A stretch of 64,000 nt of DNA, from assembly GCF_020447225.1 (NCBI RefSeq), contig NZ_JAJAEO010000181.1:1-64000 (forward strand). Reading direction: 5' to 3'. This stretch comes from Methylophaga pinxianii. Its GTDB lineage: Bacteria; Pseudomonadota; Gammaproteobacteria; Nitrosococcales; Methylophagaceae. The notes under the pieces are model-generated. The model saw only the letters and a list, made by a program, of their open reading frames with translations, was not told where the DNA came from and ran no database searches. A program made the translations under genes and the position numbers. Each line of letters opens with the position of its first letter. Position 1 is the stretch's first letter. This document shows, one piece after another, positions 54,950 to 62,739 of the stretch.

Positions 54950-55004
54950 TGTATGCCTTCCTGTCTGCCCATGATCCACTTGATGAATCAATGCTGTTTA
55001 GAGC

Positions 55005-55054
55005 TAAAAAAATAAAAAAGTGAGAACGGCACAAACATGGTATTTGCGCCGTTC
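55005..55054 (-). terminator. Rho-independent terminator of the phoH-type gene
   Basis: On the minus strand GAACGGCGCAAA pairs with TTTGTGCCGTTC (one G.U), then TCAC and a long T-rich tract. It lies 22 bases past the phoH-type stop codon. Confidence 0.85.
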
Positions 55055-55076
55055 AATTACAGTTAGTCGCAACAGA

Positions 55077-56486
55077 TTACAAGTTTTCTGAGGCAAAGTC
55101 AGCCAGACGTGAGCGTTCACCTCTCAATAAAGTGATGTGACCACTATGAGGCCAGTTTTTAAAATGATCCACGACATAGGTCAGGCCTGATGTGGTCTCA
55201 CTCAAGTAGGGCGTATCAATCTGTGAAATATTTCCCAGACAGACAATTTTGGTGCCTGGACCTGCACGGGTAATCAGGGTTTTCATTTGTTTGGAAGTAA
55301 GGTTTTGGGCCTCATCTATAATAATGAAACGGTTCAGGAAGGTACGACCTCGCATAAAATTCAAAGAGCGAATTTTAATCCAGCGTTGCAACAGATCATT
55401 TGTTGCCTGACGGCCCCAATCTCCACCATCTGTTTTATTGAGCACTTCCAGGTTATCCATCAGTGCGCCCATCCATGGTGTCATTTTTTCTTCTTCAGTG
55501 CCTGGCAGAAAACCGATGTCTTCACCGACTGGAACCGTGACACGTGTCATGATGATCTCACCATAACGTTTATGTTCAATACACTGCGTTAATGCCGCTG
55601 CCAGTGTCAGCAGGGTTTTACCGGTACCGGCCTGACCAAGCAGGGTGACAAAATCGATATTGGAATCCATTAACAGATTCAGTGCAAAATTCTGTTCCCG
55701 ATTACGTGCAGTGATGCCCCAAACACTATGATTTTCACGACGATAATCATGAATTAACTCAATATCCGCAGTCGTCTCATTACTGTTACGAACCACTGCT
55801 TCAATCGCCCGTTCTTCGCCAGGTGAATAGATCAACTGGTTGGGATACCAGTCTTTAACAACGTCGCCTTCAACCTGATAGAACGTACGTCCATCTTCCG
55901 TCCAGGATTCGAGCCGGTTCAAGTCTTCCCAGAAATCGGCTTTGAGTTCACTGGATCCGCGATATAACAAGTCGACATCGTCCAGCACTTTATCGTTGTA
56001 ATAATCTTCAGCACAGATGCCTAGAACCGTGGCTTTAATACGCAGATTAATGTCTTTGGAAACCAGAATTACATTGGTATCCACCTGCGCTTGTTGCAGA
56101 TTAATGGCAACAGCCAGTATGGCATTATCAGCCTGATGTCCTGGTAACTCTTTGGGTAACTCACCCGCCATTTGCCGGGTTTGGAAAAATAAACGACCAC
56201 TTGCCTGAGGTACATCGCTATTGGTCACACTCGGTAGTGGAATGCCAGAGTTGATAGCGTCATTATCTTCTGCCTGTTCCAGCAAGTCATCGAGAAAACG
56301 ACTGACCTGCCGCACATTACGAGAGACTTCGGATAAACCTTTTTTGCCTTTATCGAGTTCTTCCAATACCACCATCGGCAGGAAAATATCGTGTTCATCA
56401 AAGCGGAAGAGAGCAGTGGGATCGTGCATCAGCACATTGGTATCAAGCACAAACAGACGTTTTGTCGCGTCGGGTCGTTTAATCAT
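55077..56486 (-). CDS. PIN-PhoH family ATPase
   Basis: A 469-residue fusion. Residues 1-150 are a PIN RNase domain (FVLDTNVLMHDPTA with the first catalytic Asp, VILVSKDINLRIKA with the later acidic site). Residues 230-469 are a PhoH ATPase (GQAGTGKTLLTLAAAL, IIDEAQNLT). This PhoH2-like layout is a likely RNA helicase-nuclease; in mycobacteria such proteins unwind and cut RNA. No antitoxin-like gene is adjacent, so a toxin role is not suggested. GAGGA lies 10 bases before the ATG. Confidence 0.92.
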   Translation of the reverse strand: MIKRPDATKRLFVLDTNVLMHDPTALFRFDEHDIFLPMVVLEELDKGKKGLSEVSRNVRQVSRFLDDLLEQAEDNDAINSGIPLPSVTNSDVPQASGRLFFQTRQMAGELPKELPGHQADNAILAVAINLQQAQVDTNVILVSKDINLRIKATVLGICAEDYYNDKVLDDVDLLYRGSSELKADFWEDLNRLESWTEDGRTFYQVEGDVVKDWYPNQLIYSPGEERAIEAVVRNSNETTADIELIHDYRRENHSVWGITARNREQNFALNLLMDSNIDFVTLLGQAGTGKTLLTLAAALTQCIEHKRYGEIIMTRVTVPVGEDIGFLPGTEEEKMTPWMGALMDNLEVLNKTDGGDWGRQATNDLLQRWIKIRSLNFMRGRTFLNRFIIIDEAQNLTSKQMKTLITRAGPGTKIVCLGNISQIDTPYLSETTSGLTYVVDHFKNWPHSGHITLLRGERSRLADFASENL

Positions 56487-56811
56487 TCGGAGTAGATCCT
56501 CTTGTTGTATTGACGTGCCTGTGTTTGATTATGATCGAAGAATCGGCATCTGCAAAGGGTGTTTCACAGGTTTTGGTCAGCCATATCAAATAGGTCATTG
56601 AAACTGATAAAAATTATTGTTTAAAACCGCTTTTTTTACCAAATTGCGGCGTCGTTATTTGATTTGTTCTGCAAAGAAAAGGAAGGCCGAACCATGCCCA
56701 CTGGCAATCTCTCTTTCAGAATAATCACGACCCATTGTCTATTTTCATGCTGTAGCATAGTGAGCCACTGGGATAGAATTCAATAATTATGGTTTATTTA
56801 TAGGGCTTTAA
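56487..56811. other. Intergenic region, 325 bases
   Basis: Divergent gap between the PhoH-type gene and the MscS gene. It should hold both promoters. I see no convincing operator, hairpin with T tract or small reading frame here. Confidence 0.4.
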
Positions 56812-57699
56812 ATGCTTGAAAAAGTTGGGGTTTCCCCCGAAACCTTTGCGTTTTTTTTACCGATTATCAGTTTATTTGGTAGCACTTTTATACTGTTCAT
56901 GGTGGTACTGTTATTAAATTCGCTGGTTTCACGGTTTATTCGTCGATCGATTGATTCCTCAGAGTTACGCCGAAAATGGCTGGTACAAAGCCGTAATGGT
57001 ATTATTCTGATCTTCCTTCTTGGCCTGATTTTAATCTGGGGCGAAGAGCTCAGAACCCTGGCACTTTCGGTGGTGGCGATAGCCGTGGCTTTTGTGGTTG
57101 CTACGAAAGAATTGATTTTGTGTGTCACAGGGTCATTATTGAAAACCGGCGCTGGCTCGTTTGATATTGGGGATCGTATTCAAATTAAAGACTTTCGTGG
57201 TGACGTTATCGATCAAACCTTGCTTGCGACTACGATTCTGGAAGTCGGTCCCGGCAAGTTGACACATCAGCGTACAGGGCGGATGACCGTCATTCCCAAC
57301 GCATTATTTGTGTCTGAACCGGTGATTAATGAGAGCTACACCCGTCAGTATGTGCTGCATGTATTCACTGTGCCCTTTAAACGTACGGATAAATGGCAGG
57401 CTGCACAACAAGCGCTATTGGCGGCTGCTTCAAAACATTGCAAACCCTATCTGGAAAATGCGCGAATTTACATGCAGAAACTCAGTGATGAACGAGGTCT
57501 CGACGCGAGTTCTGTCGATCCGCGAGTGACTATCCAAATACCCACAGCGGCTGAGATTCATTTAGTGGTGCGTTTTCCGGTGCGATCATCTCAGCGCAGT
57601 TATATTGAGCAACTGATCCTCTCGGAAGTCTTTACCGAAGATTTCTCCGGCAAAGGAAAAAGCACGGATGAAGAAAACGAAGAAAATGCGATTTCTTAA
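56812..57699 (+). CDS. MscS-family mechanosensitive channel
   Basis: A 295-residue MscS-type channel. About three N-terminal membrane helices (residues 14-38, 61-80 and 82-112) precede the pore-lining region (AIAVAFVVATKELI), then the beta domain GDRIQIKDFRGDV and a mixed cytoplasmic region. The pore helix lacks the Gly/Ala packing of E. coli MscS, which suggests a channel with different gating. It sits 24 bases before an ACR3-like transporter gene, with which it probably shares a transcript. Confidence 0.82.
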   Translation: MLEKVGVSPETFAFFLPIISLFGSTFILFMVVLLLNSLVSRFIRRSIDSSELRRKWLVQSRNGIILIFLLGLILIWGEELRTLALSVVAIAVAFVVATKELILCVTGSLLKTGAGSFDIGDRIQIKDFRGDVIDQTLLATTILEVGPGKLTHQRTGRMTVIPNALFVSEPVINESYTRQYVLHVFTVPFKRTDKWQAAQQALLAAASKHCKPYLENARIYMQKLSDERGLDASSVDPRVTIQIPTAAEIHLVVRFPVRSSQRSYIEQLILSEVFTEDFSGKGKSTDEENEENAIS

Positions 57700-57723
57700 C
57701 AGACGGTTAGGGAAAACATCGTT

Positions 57724-58695
57724 TTGATACGTCTCAGTCTGGAAAAAAATCAACTATTTGTTTATCTGCTGGCCATATCACTGGGATTGCTGTTAGGAAT
57801 GAAGTATCCCACGGCAGGAAGCTATCTGGACATTGCTGTCTGGCCATTACTGGGTTTGCTGTTATATTCCACATTTAGTCAGGTACCGTTGACCCATCTG
57901 CGCGAAGGTCTTTGCCAGCCACGATTTTTTTTGGCCGCTGTGGCTGGGAATTTTGTGCTTATTCCTGTTGTTGTGGCAGGACTATTATTTATTGCGCCAA
58001 ATGATCCTGCGGTACGTCTAGGCATATTATTAGTGCTTTTGGTGCCTTGTACCGACTGGTTTATTAGCTTTACTCAGCTTGCTGGGGGAGATACCCGGCA
58101 GGCCATACTCTTTGCTCCCGTAAGTTTGCTAATGCAAATCGTATTATTGCCGCTCTATCTGTGGTTATTCTTGGGCGATGAATTCAGCTTCAATTCGGCA
58201 CAAGACAAGATGGTCTGGGCCTTTGTCGGATTAATCATTACACCATTAATTTTAGCGTGGCTAACGCAGAAAATAGCTGAACAACAGCGTCTGGTTAAAA
58301 CGTTCATCAATCAGCTGGGCTGGTTTCCGGTGATTCTGTTGGCAACCGTCATGTTTATTATTGCGCTGTCACAAGTGCCTGTAGTACTTGATTCACTCTC
58401 ATTACTACCCGTTTTATTGCTGATATTTGTTTTATTTTTGGTGATTGTTGGCTGGCTGGCCAAATGTTTATCGAGGTTATTACAACTGTCATATCGACAA
58501 GGTAGAGTATTGGTTTTCAGTTTTGGCACCCGCAATTCTTTTGTGATGCTGCCCCTGGCATTGGCATTACCAACGGGTTATGAAATGACTGTGGTGGTGA
58601 TTGTATTTCAATCGCTTGTCGAATTGATCGGCATGATGATGTTTTTATGGTGGGTGCCCAAGCGGTTATTTGCAGAGAAAAGTGAATATTTATGA
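57724..58695 (+). CDS. ACR3/bile-acid:Na+ symporter-family transporter
   Basis: A 323-residue, ten-helix member of the BART superfamily. VPCTDWFISFTQLAGGDT in helix four aligns with the ACR3 arsenite-pump signature, where the Cys is essential. Arsenite export is therefore possible, though some relatives carry other anions. The start is a TTG with AGGG about 11 bases upstream, which is weak; no in-frame ATG is closer to the first helix. Its stop overlaps exoD (ATGA). Confidence 0.8.
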   Translation: MIRLSLEKNQLFVYLLAISLGLLLGMKYPTAGSYLDIAVWPLLGLLLYSTFSQVPLTHLREGLCQPRFFLAAVAGNFVLIPVVVAGLLFIAPNDPAVRLGILLVLLVPCTDWFISFTQLAGGDTRQAILFAPVSLLMQIVLLPLYLWLFLGDEFSFNSAQDKMVWAFVGLIITPLILAWLTQKIAEQQRLVKTFINQLGWFPVILLATVMFIIALSQVPVVLDSLSLLPVLLLIFVLFLVIVGWLAKCLSRLLQLSYRQGRVLVFSFGTRNSFVMLPLALALPTGYEMTVVVIVFQSLVELIGMMMFLWWVPKRLFAEKSEYL

Positions 58696-59291
58696 GTAAG
58701 GAGCAACCTGTCACCGATCTTGAAGAATTGTTCGATTGCATCGGTGAAGCTGCTGCACAAAACACTCACGAAAAAGTCTCGATAGACAGCATTATGGATA
58801 TGATAGGCCGTCGTTCTTTTGGACCGTTGTTATTGCTGGCCGGACTGATCATCTTGGCTCCGGTTATTGGGGATATACCCGGCGTGCCAAGTATCATGGG
58901 TATGTTCATCTTTTTGGTGGCCATTCAGCTGTTAATTGGTCAGGAACATTTCTGGCTGCCAAATTGGTTATTACAACGTGCGGTTCCTGCTGACAAGCTG
59001 ATTAAAGCGGTTGAATGGTTGCGAAAGCCGGCACACTATATCGATAAATTGATACGCCCCCGTTTGCCGTTATTTGTGAATGGAATAGCGAAATATCTTA
59101 TCGCGGTGGTCTGTATTTTAATTGCCTTAATGTTGCCGTTTATGGAGGTTATTCCCTTCAGTGCCAATGCGGGTGGACTCGCACTGGTGGCTTTTGGTTT
59201 GGCCTTGATCGCCCGAGATGGGCTTTTGGCATTATTTTCATTTATCCTGACTGGGCTTACTGTCTGGCTTATCATCGCCAACCTATTTTGA
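58692..59291 (+). CDS. ExoD-family membrane protein
   Basis: A 199-residue ExoD homologue (exopolysaccharide synthesis protein of Rhizobium). Motifs are IGRRSFGPLLLLAGLI, GVPSIMG and RPRLPLFVNG, with about four membrane helices. The role in exopolysaccharide production and alkaline tolerance was inferred in rhizobia; here it is unproven. It overlaps the transporter gene by four bases. Confidence 0.9.
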   Translation: MSKEQPVTDLEELFDCIGEAAAQNTHEKVSIDSIMDMIGRRSFGPLLLLAGLIILAPVIGDIPGVPSIMGMFIFLVAIQLLIGQEHFWLPNWLLQRAVPADKLIKAVEWLRKPAHYIDKLIRPRLPLFVNGIAKYLIAVVCILIALMLPFMEVIPFSANAGGLALVAFGLALIARDGLLALFSFILTGLTVWLIIANLF

Positions 59292-59367
59292 CGACAAACA
59301 GTTTAAAGGGATATCACTCTCTGTTATGTCGAAAAGACGGTAGAGTCCTCATCAGTTTACCGTCGGC

Positions 59368-60432
59368 CTAGTCCGGAACCACAGCTCGACCAATCGTATT
59401 TGCATCTGTACCAAACCACAACGCATTACTCGCTTCATCAAACACCATATTTCTTACGGTCTGGCCTCCTGAAGGAACCTCGTTTATCGAAATAAAATGT
59501 TCTGTTTGACTGTCAAAACCGATAAAACGATTCGGTTGCAGACCGGTTTCGACATACCAGATTCTATCCTGATTATCGACAGCCATGGCATATAAACCTG
59601 CGGCTTCTCCGCCAGGTGTTTGCCATTGTCGCATCGATTTATCTTGGGGGTTATAAACACCGACGTAGCCCATGCCTGCGTCCACCCACCAGACTCTATC
59701 ATCCGACGTCAGACCAATTCGTCGAATAATACTCTCTTCATGGGGTGTGGCGATAATCTCTAATTGCATTGAGTCGGGATTAACTTTGCCAATCGCGTTA
59801 CTTCCCATAAAGGCTACCCAAGGGCGATCTTGGCTATCCACTACAAGTCCATAAGGGCGCATATGCGTCCCAGGGACTTCAATAAGTTCGACATCTCCTG
59901 TTTCCACCCGTAATTTCCCAATAAAACCGGCCTTACCTGATCGTTGCACGGTAAACCAGATATTACCGTCGGATGACCATGCCATAGTGTGGGGATCATT
60001 GACCCCCTCAGGCATGTCAAAACGGGTTACCTGACCAGTTTCAGGATCCAAGCGGCCAATATGTTGATCTTTATTACCGGCATACCAAGGATAACCTTGC
60101 CCATCGACAATCACAGTATGCGGGCCGGCCTGAGGAATCTCATAACGCTGCATTTCTCCCGACAGGGGATCCAGCCTTGCAACATAATCACCAATCTGAC
60201 CTACAAACCAGACATCACCATTAGGACTCACATACGGATCGCGAGGTCGGCTGTTTTTCCAACTCACCTGCCATTCGGTGAAATCGAGAGAGATTCTTTG
60301 TTCTGCCGGCAGAAGATGTTTTTGTAAATTTTCATTGGCCATGACATGACCACTGGTTAACATGCACAGAAGTATTGCAATAGAACCCGTCAGAGAAAAA
60401 ACATTAAAGGTGAGTTGTTGGATGGGGAACAT
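59368..60432 (-). CDS. Exported Vgb-like beta-propeller (streptogramin-lyase family)
   Basis: A 354-residue periplasmic protein of the virginiamycin B lyase fold. After the signal peptide (about residues 1-33), NHL-type blades repeat: DPYVSPNGDVWFVG, HTVIVDGQGYPWYAG, HTMAWSSDGNIWFT, PYGLVVDSQDRPWVAF and AMAVDNQDRIWYVE. Lyase activity is proven only for a few members, so an antibiotic-resistance call is not justified. ATG 60432 has GGAGAG upstream; a GTG six bases earlier is less likely. A weak hairpin (59333-59361) lies between it and the convergent exoD gene. Confidence 0.85.
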   Translation of the reverse strand: MFPIQQLTFNVFSLTGSIAILLCMLTSGHVMANENLQKHLLPAEQRISLDFTEWQVSWKNSRPRDPYVSPNGDVWFVGQIGDYVARLDPLSGEMQRYEIPQAGPHTVIVDGQGYPWYAGNKDQHIGRLDPETGQVTRFDMPEGVNDPHTMAWSSDGNIWFTVQRSGKAGFIGKLRVETGDVELIEVPGTHMRPYGLVVDSQDRPWVAFMGSNAIGKVNPDSMQLEIIATPHEESIIRRIGLTSDDRVWWVDAGMGYVGVYNPQDKSMRQWQTPGGEAAGLYAMAVDNQDRIWYVETGLQPNRFIGFDSQTEHFISINEVPSGGQTVRNMVFDEASNALWFGTDANTIGRAVVPD

Positions 60433-60557
60433 GGTCACTCTCCAAATTTGCGTTTGAGATTATGTAAGATGTTGACCGTAGGGTGAAGGAAAAGTGCTGA
60501 AAAATTCACCATTCATTCCAGCCAAATGAATTTAACTCATAACGCAACAGGAATTAA

Positions 60558-61280
60558 ATGGATATTGACGCTGTATTGAAGATTGTTCTACTGACTGGCG
60601 CGGCAGGTATTTGTATACCGATTGGCGGTTTTGTCGCCAGTTTTGAACGGGTCCACTCACAGTGGTTAGAAAAGGAATTAAGACATTTCATTATTGCTTT
60701 TGGGGGTGGAATATTATTGGGTGCGGTGACCATAGTGCTGGTTCCCAAAGGCATAGAAAACATGAATCAATCTCTCTGGAGTATTCCCGTCCTGGTATCG
60801 GGTGGTCTGGTTTTTTTCTATATCGAGCGACTGCTGGGAGTGCATAAAAATGAGTCACCCCAACTGATGGGCATGATTCTGGATTATGTGCCGGAGGCAA
60901 TTGCACTGGGCGGTTTGATCGCATTAAATCCAGAGACGGGGCCTTTACTGGCACTGTTGATTGGAATGCAAAATTTACCAGAAGGGTTCAATGCATACCG
61001 AGAGCTTAAACAACATAACCAACACGGTCATGTCATTTCCAAAATGACAGCAATTGTTTTGCTTGGGCCGGTGGCAGGATTGTTGGGGTATTGGTTTTTA
61101 TCAGAAAATCAAAGTTTGCTAGGTGCCATTATGTTGTTTGCGTCTGGAGGCATTTTATATCTCATTTTTCAGGATATAGCACCGCAATCCAGATTGGAAA
61201 AACATTGGGCTCCCCCATTAGGTGCTGTGCTGGGTTTTTGCCTGGCCCTGACCGGACACCTGTTGATGACGGGTTATTGA
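60558..61280 (+). CDS. ZIP-family metal transporter
   Basis: A 240-residue, eight-helix ZIP transporter for divalent metals. The helix IV motif appears as DYVPEAIALG instead of the usual HNxPEG, and helix V carries MQNLPEGFN. The His to Asp change in helix IV suggests a different metal preference from E. coli ZupT. No good Shine-Dalgarno is visible. Divergent from the Vgb-like gene. Confidence 0.88.
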   Translation: MDIDAVLKIVLLTGAAGICIPIGGFVASFERVHSQWLEKELRHFIIAFGGGILLGAVTIVLVPKGIENMNQSLWSIPVLVSGGLVFFYIERLLGVHKNESPQLMGMILDYVPEAIALGGLIALNPETGPLLALLIGMQNLPEGFNAYRELKQHNQHGHVISKMTAIVLLGPVAGLLGYWFLSENQSLLGAIMLFASGGILYLIFQDIAPQSRLEKHWAPPLGAVLGFCLALTGHLLMTGY

Positions 61281-61589
61281 TTGAATTATCTCAATCCTTA
61301 TTTGAATGACAGGCTATCGGGTTGAATATTTCAGTGAACTTTAACCTATGTAATATCTGCGTACATATTACCTTGCTACCTTAAACCCGTGGTGTCGTCA
61401 ATACAGGCACTACGGTGCCTTTGGCATATTTATTATGACTGAGTGCATCTGTTGACATTCTGTTTTATTCATTTGGCCTGAGTAAATAATCGGGCTCATG
61501 CAAAAGATACTTTTTTAGCAGTCATGCCAAAGTCAATCTACTTATACAAAGCAAATCCGGATTTGAAAGCAAATTATAAGGAACGCAAT
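61281..61589. other. Intergenic region, 309 bases
   Basis: Holds a TATGTA-N9-TACATA inverted repeat (61347-61367), a small GGCAC/GTGCC hairpin (61406-61419) and a TTGACA (61452-61457) without a matching -10. Probably the leader and promoter region of the 61590 gene. An in-frame upstream ATG (61524) extends the gene but has no ribosome site. Confidence 0.4.
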
Positions 61590-62444
61590 ATGGAAACTCT
61601 CTCAGCAAACAACAGCAGCGTGTCATGGGCAGCCATCTTCGCTGGAGCTGTCAGTGCAGCAGCCATGACATTACTCATGTTAATCCTCGGTTTTGGATTA
61701 GGTTTTTCAGTGATATCGCCCTGGCAGAATGAAGGCGTCAGTATGGAAACCATAGGATGGTCGACGATTATCTGGCTGACGGTAACACAATTGGTTGCCG
61801 CCGGTTTGGGGGGCTATATCGCCGGGCGGTTAAGAACTCGATGGACCGACATTAATATTGATGAAGTCTATTTTCGTGACACTGCACATGGTTTGATCAG
61901 TTGGGCCGTCGCTACGCTATTGGTCGCGCTGTTAATACTTTCAAGTGTGGGAGCGGTCATCAGTGGGACTGCCAAAGCGGGAGCTTCGGTAGCCCAGGGG
62001 GCAACCTCTGCCGTTCCGACTCTTAGCGAAGCGGTCTCCGAATCATCGGATTATTTTACCGATGCTCTTTTACGTACAGAACCGGGTGCCGAAATTGCGC
62101 AACGGGCAGATGGTAATGTACGTGACGAACTGTCCAATATTTTAGTACAGGCACTCCGTGACGGTGAGCTAAATGAAAACGACAAACAATATGTAGTGGG
62201 ATTAGTAGCGAACTACACCGAACTCGATCAGGCTGGAGCCGAACAGCGTGTGAATGAGGTGATTGAAAGTGCACAGCAGGCCGCTACAGATGCTGAACAG
62301 ACAGCTCGTGAAGCCGCTGACACCGCATTGGAAGGTGCAACCTTTGCTTCTTTATGGATATTTATAGCGCTACTGATTGGGGCCTATATCGCCAGTTTCA
62401 TGGCGACAGTTGGTGGTCGTCAGCGTGACTCCATCGTTCAGTAA
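61590..62444 (+). CDS. Membrane protein with Ala/Glu-rich soluble loop
   Basis: A 284-residue inner-membrane protein. Three N-terminal helices (about residues 10-37, 50-73 and 98-125), a long Ala-, Glu- and Asp-rich soluble segment (about 130-255) and a C-terminal helix with GAYIASF. Glycine-zipper-like patterns (GFGLGFS, AAGLGGYIAGR) recall a family seen next to stress genes in proteobacteria; some members are named PhnA-like without evidence. ATG 61590 has AAGGA nine bases upstream. A 23-residue peptide gene follows after 38 bases. Confidence 0.75.
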   Translation: METLSANNSSVSWAAIFAGAVSAAAMTLLMLILGFGLGFSVISPWQNEGVSMETIGWSTIIWLTVTQLVAAGLGGYIAGRLRTRWTDINIDEVYFRDTAHGLISWAVATLLVALLILSSVGAVISGTAKAGASVAQGATSAVPTLSEAVSESSDYFTDALLRTEPGAEIAQRADGNVRDELSNILVQALRDGELNENDKQYVVGLVANYTELDQAGAEQRVNEVIESAQQAATDAEQTAREAADTALEGATFASLWIFIALLIGAYIASFMATVGGRQRDSIVQ

Positions 62445-62482
62445 TTTACAGCTGATATCTATCATTTTTTAAGGAGAAAAAC

Positions 62483-62554
62483 ATGCGATCCATTCTTTTA
62501 TGGTTCTTAGGTGTGCCAATTCCCATCATTATTTTATTGGCTATTTTGCTTTAG
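62483..62554 (+). CDS. 23-residue membrane peptide
   Basis: ATG 62483 with AAGGAG seven to eight bases upstream opens a frame of 23 codons, ending in TAG. It is almost entirely hydrophobic (one predicted transmembrane helix) with a central GVPIPII proline kink. Single-helix peptides of this size and style (MRSILLW...) occur in other proteobacteria, as far as I recall. It lies 38 bases after the membrane protein gene and probably shares its transcript. Confidence 0.7.
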   Translation: MRSILLWFLGVPIPIIILLAILL

Positions 62555-62570
62555 ATTTAGCAACCAAACA

Positions 62571-62600
62571 TTAACGGGGTCGGTAAAACGACCTCGTTAA
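62571..62600 (+). terminator. Hairpin after the 23-residue peptide gene
   Basis: TTAACGGGGTCG pairs with CGACCTCGTTAA (12 bp, one G.U) around a GTAAAA loop, 16 bases after the peptide stop. The following TACTTCTTAA is only partly T-rich, so termination would be inefficient. Confidence 0.6.
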
Positions 62601-62739
62601 TACTTCTTAATAATCTCACTTTCACGCCGCTGCAAGCCGCAGACATTTGTTAATGAGCTCTTGGCTAAAAAGTTAACCAGCTTATCGCGACTTCGAACAG
62701 GTCAGGTAGTTGATAAACCCCAAGAATGGAGTTGAATCA

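Noticed and set aside
59368-60432. Virginiamycin B lyase (antibiotic resistance)
   Set aside because: Only the propeller fold is shared; it is exported and relatives have mixed or unknown roles.
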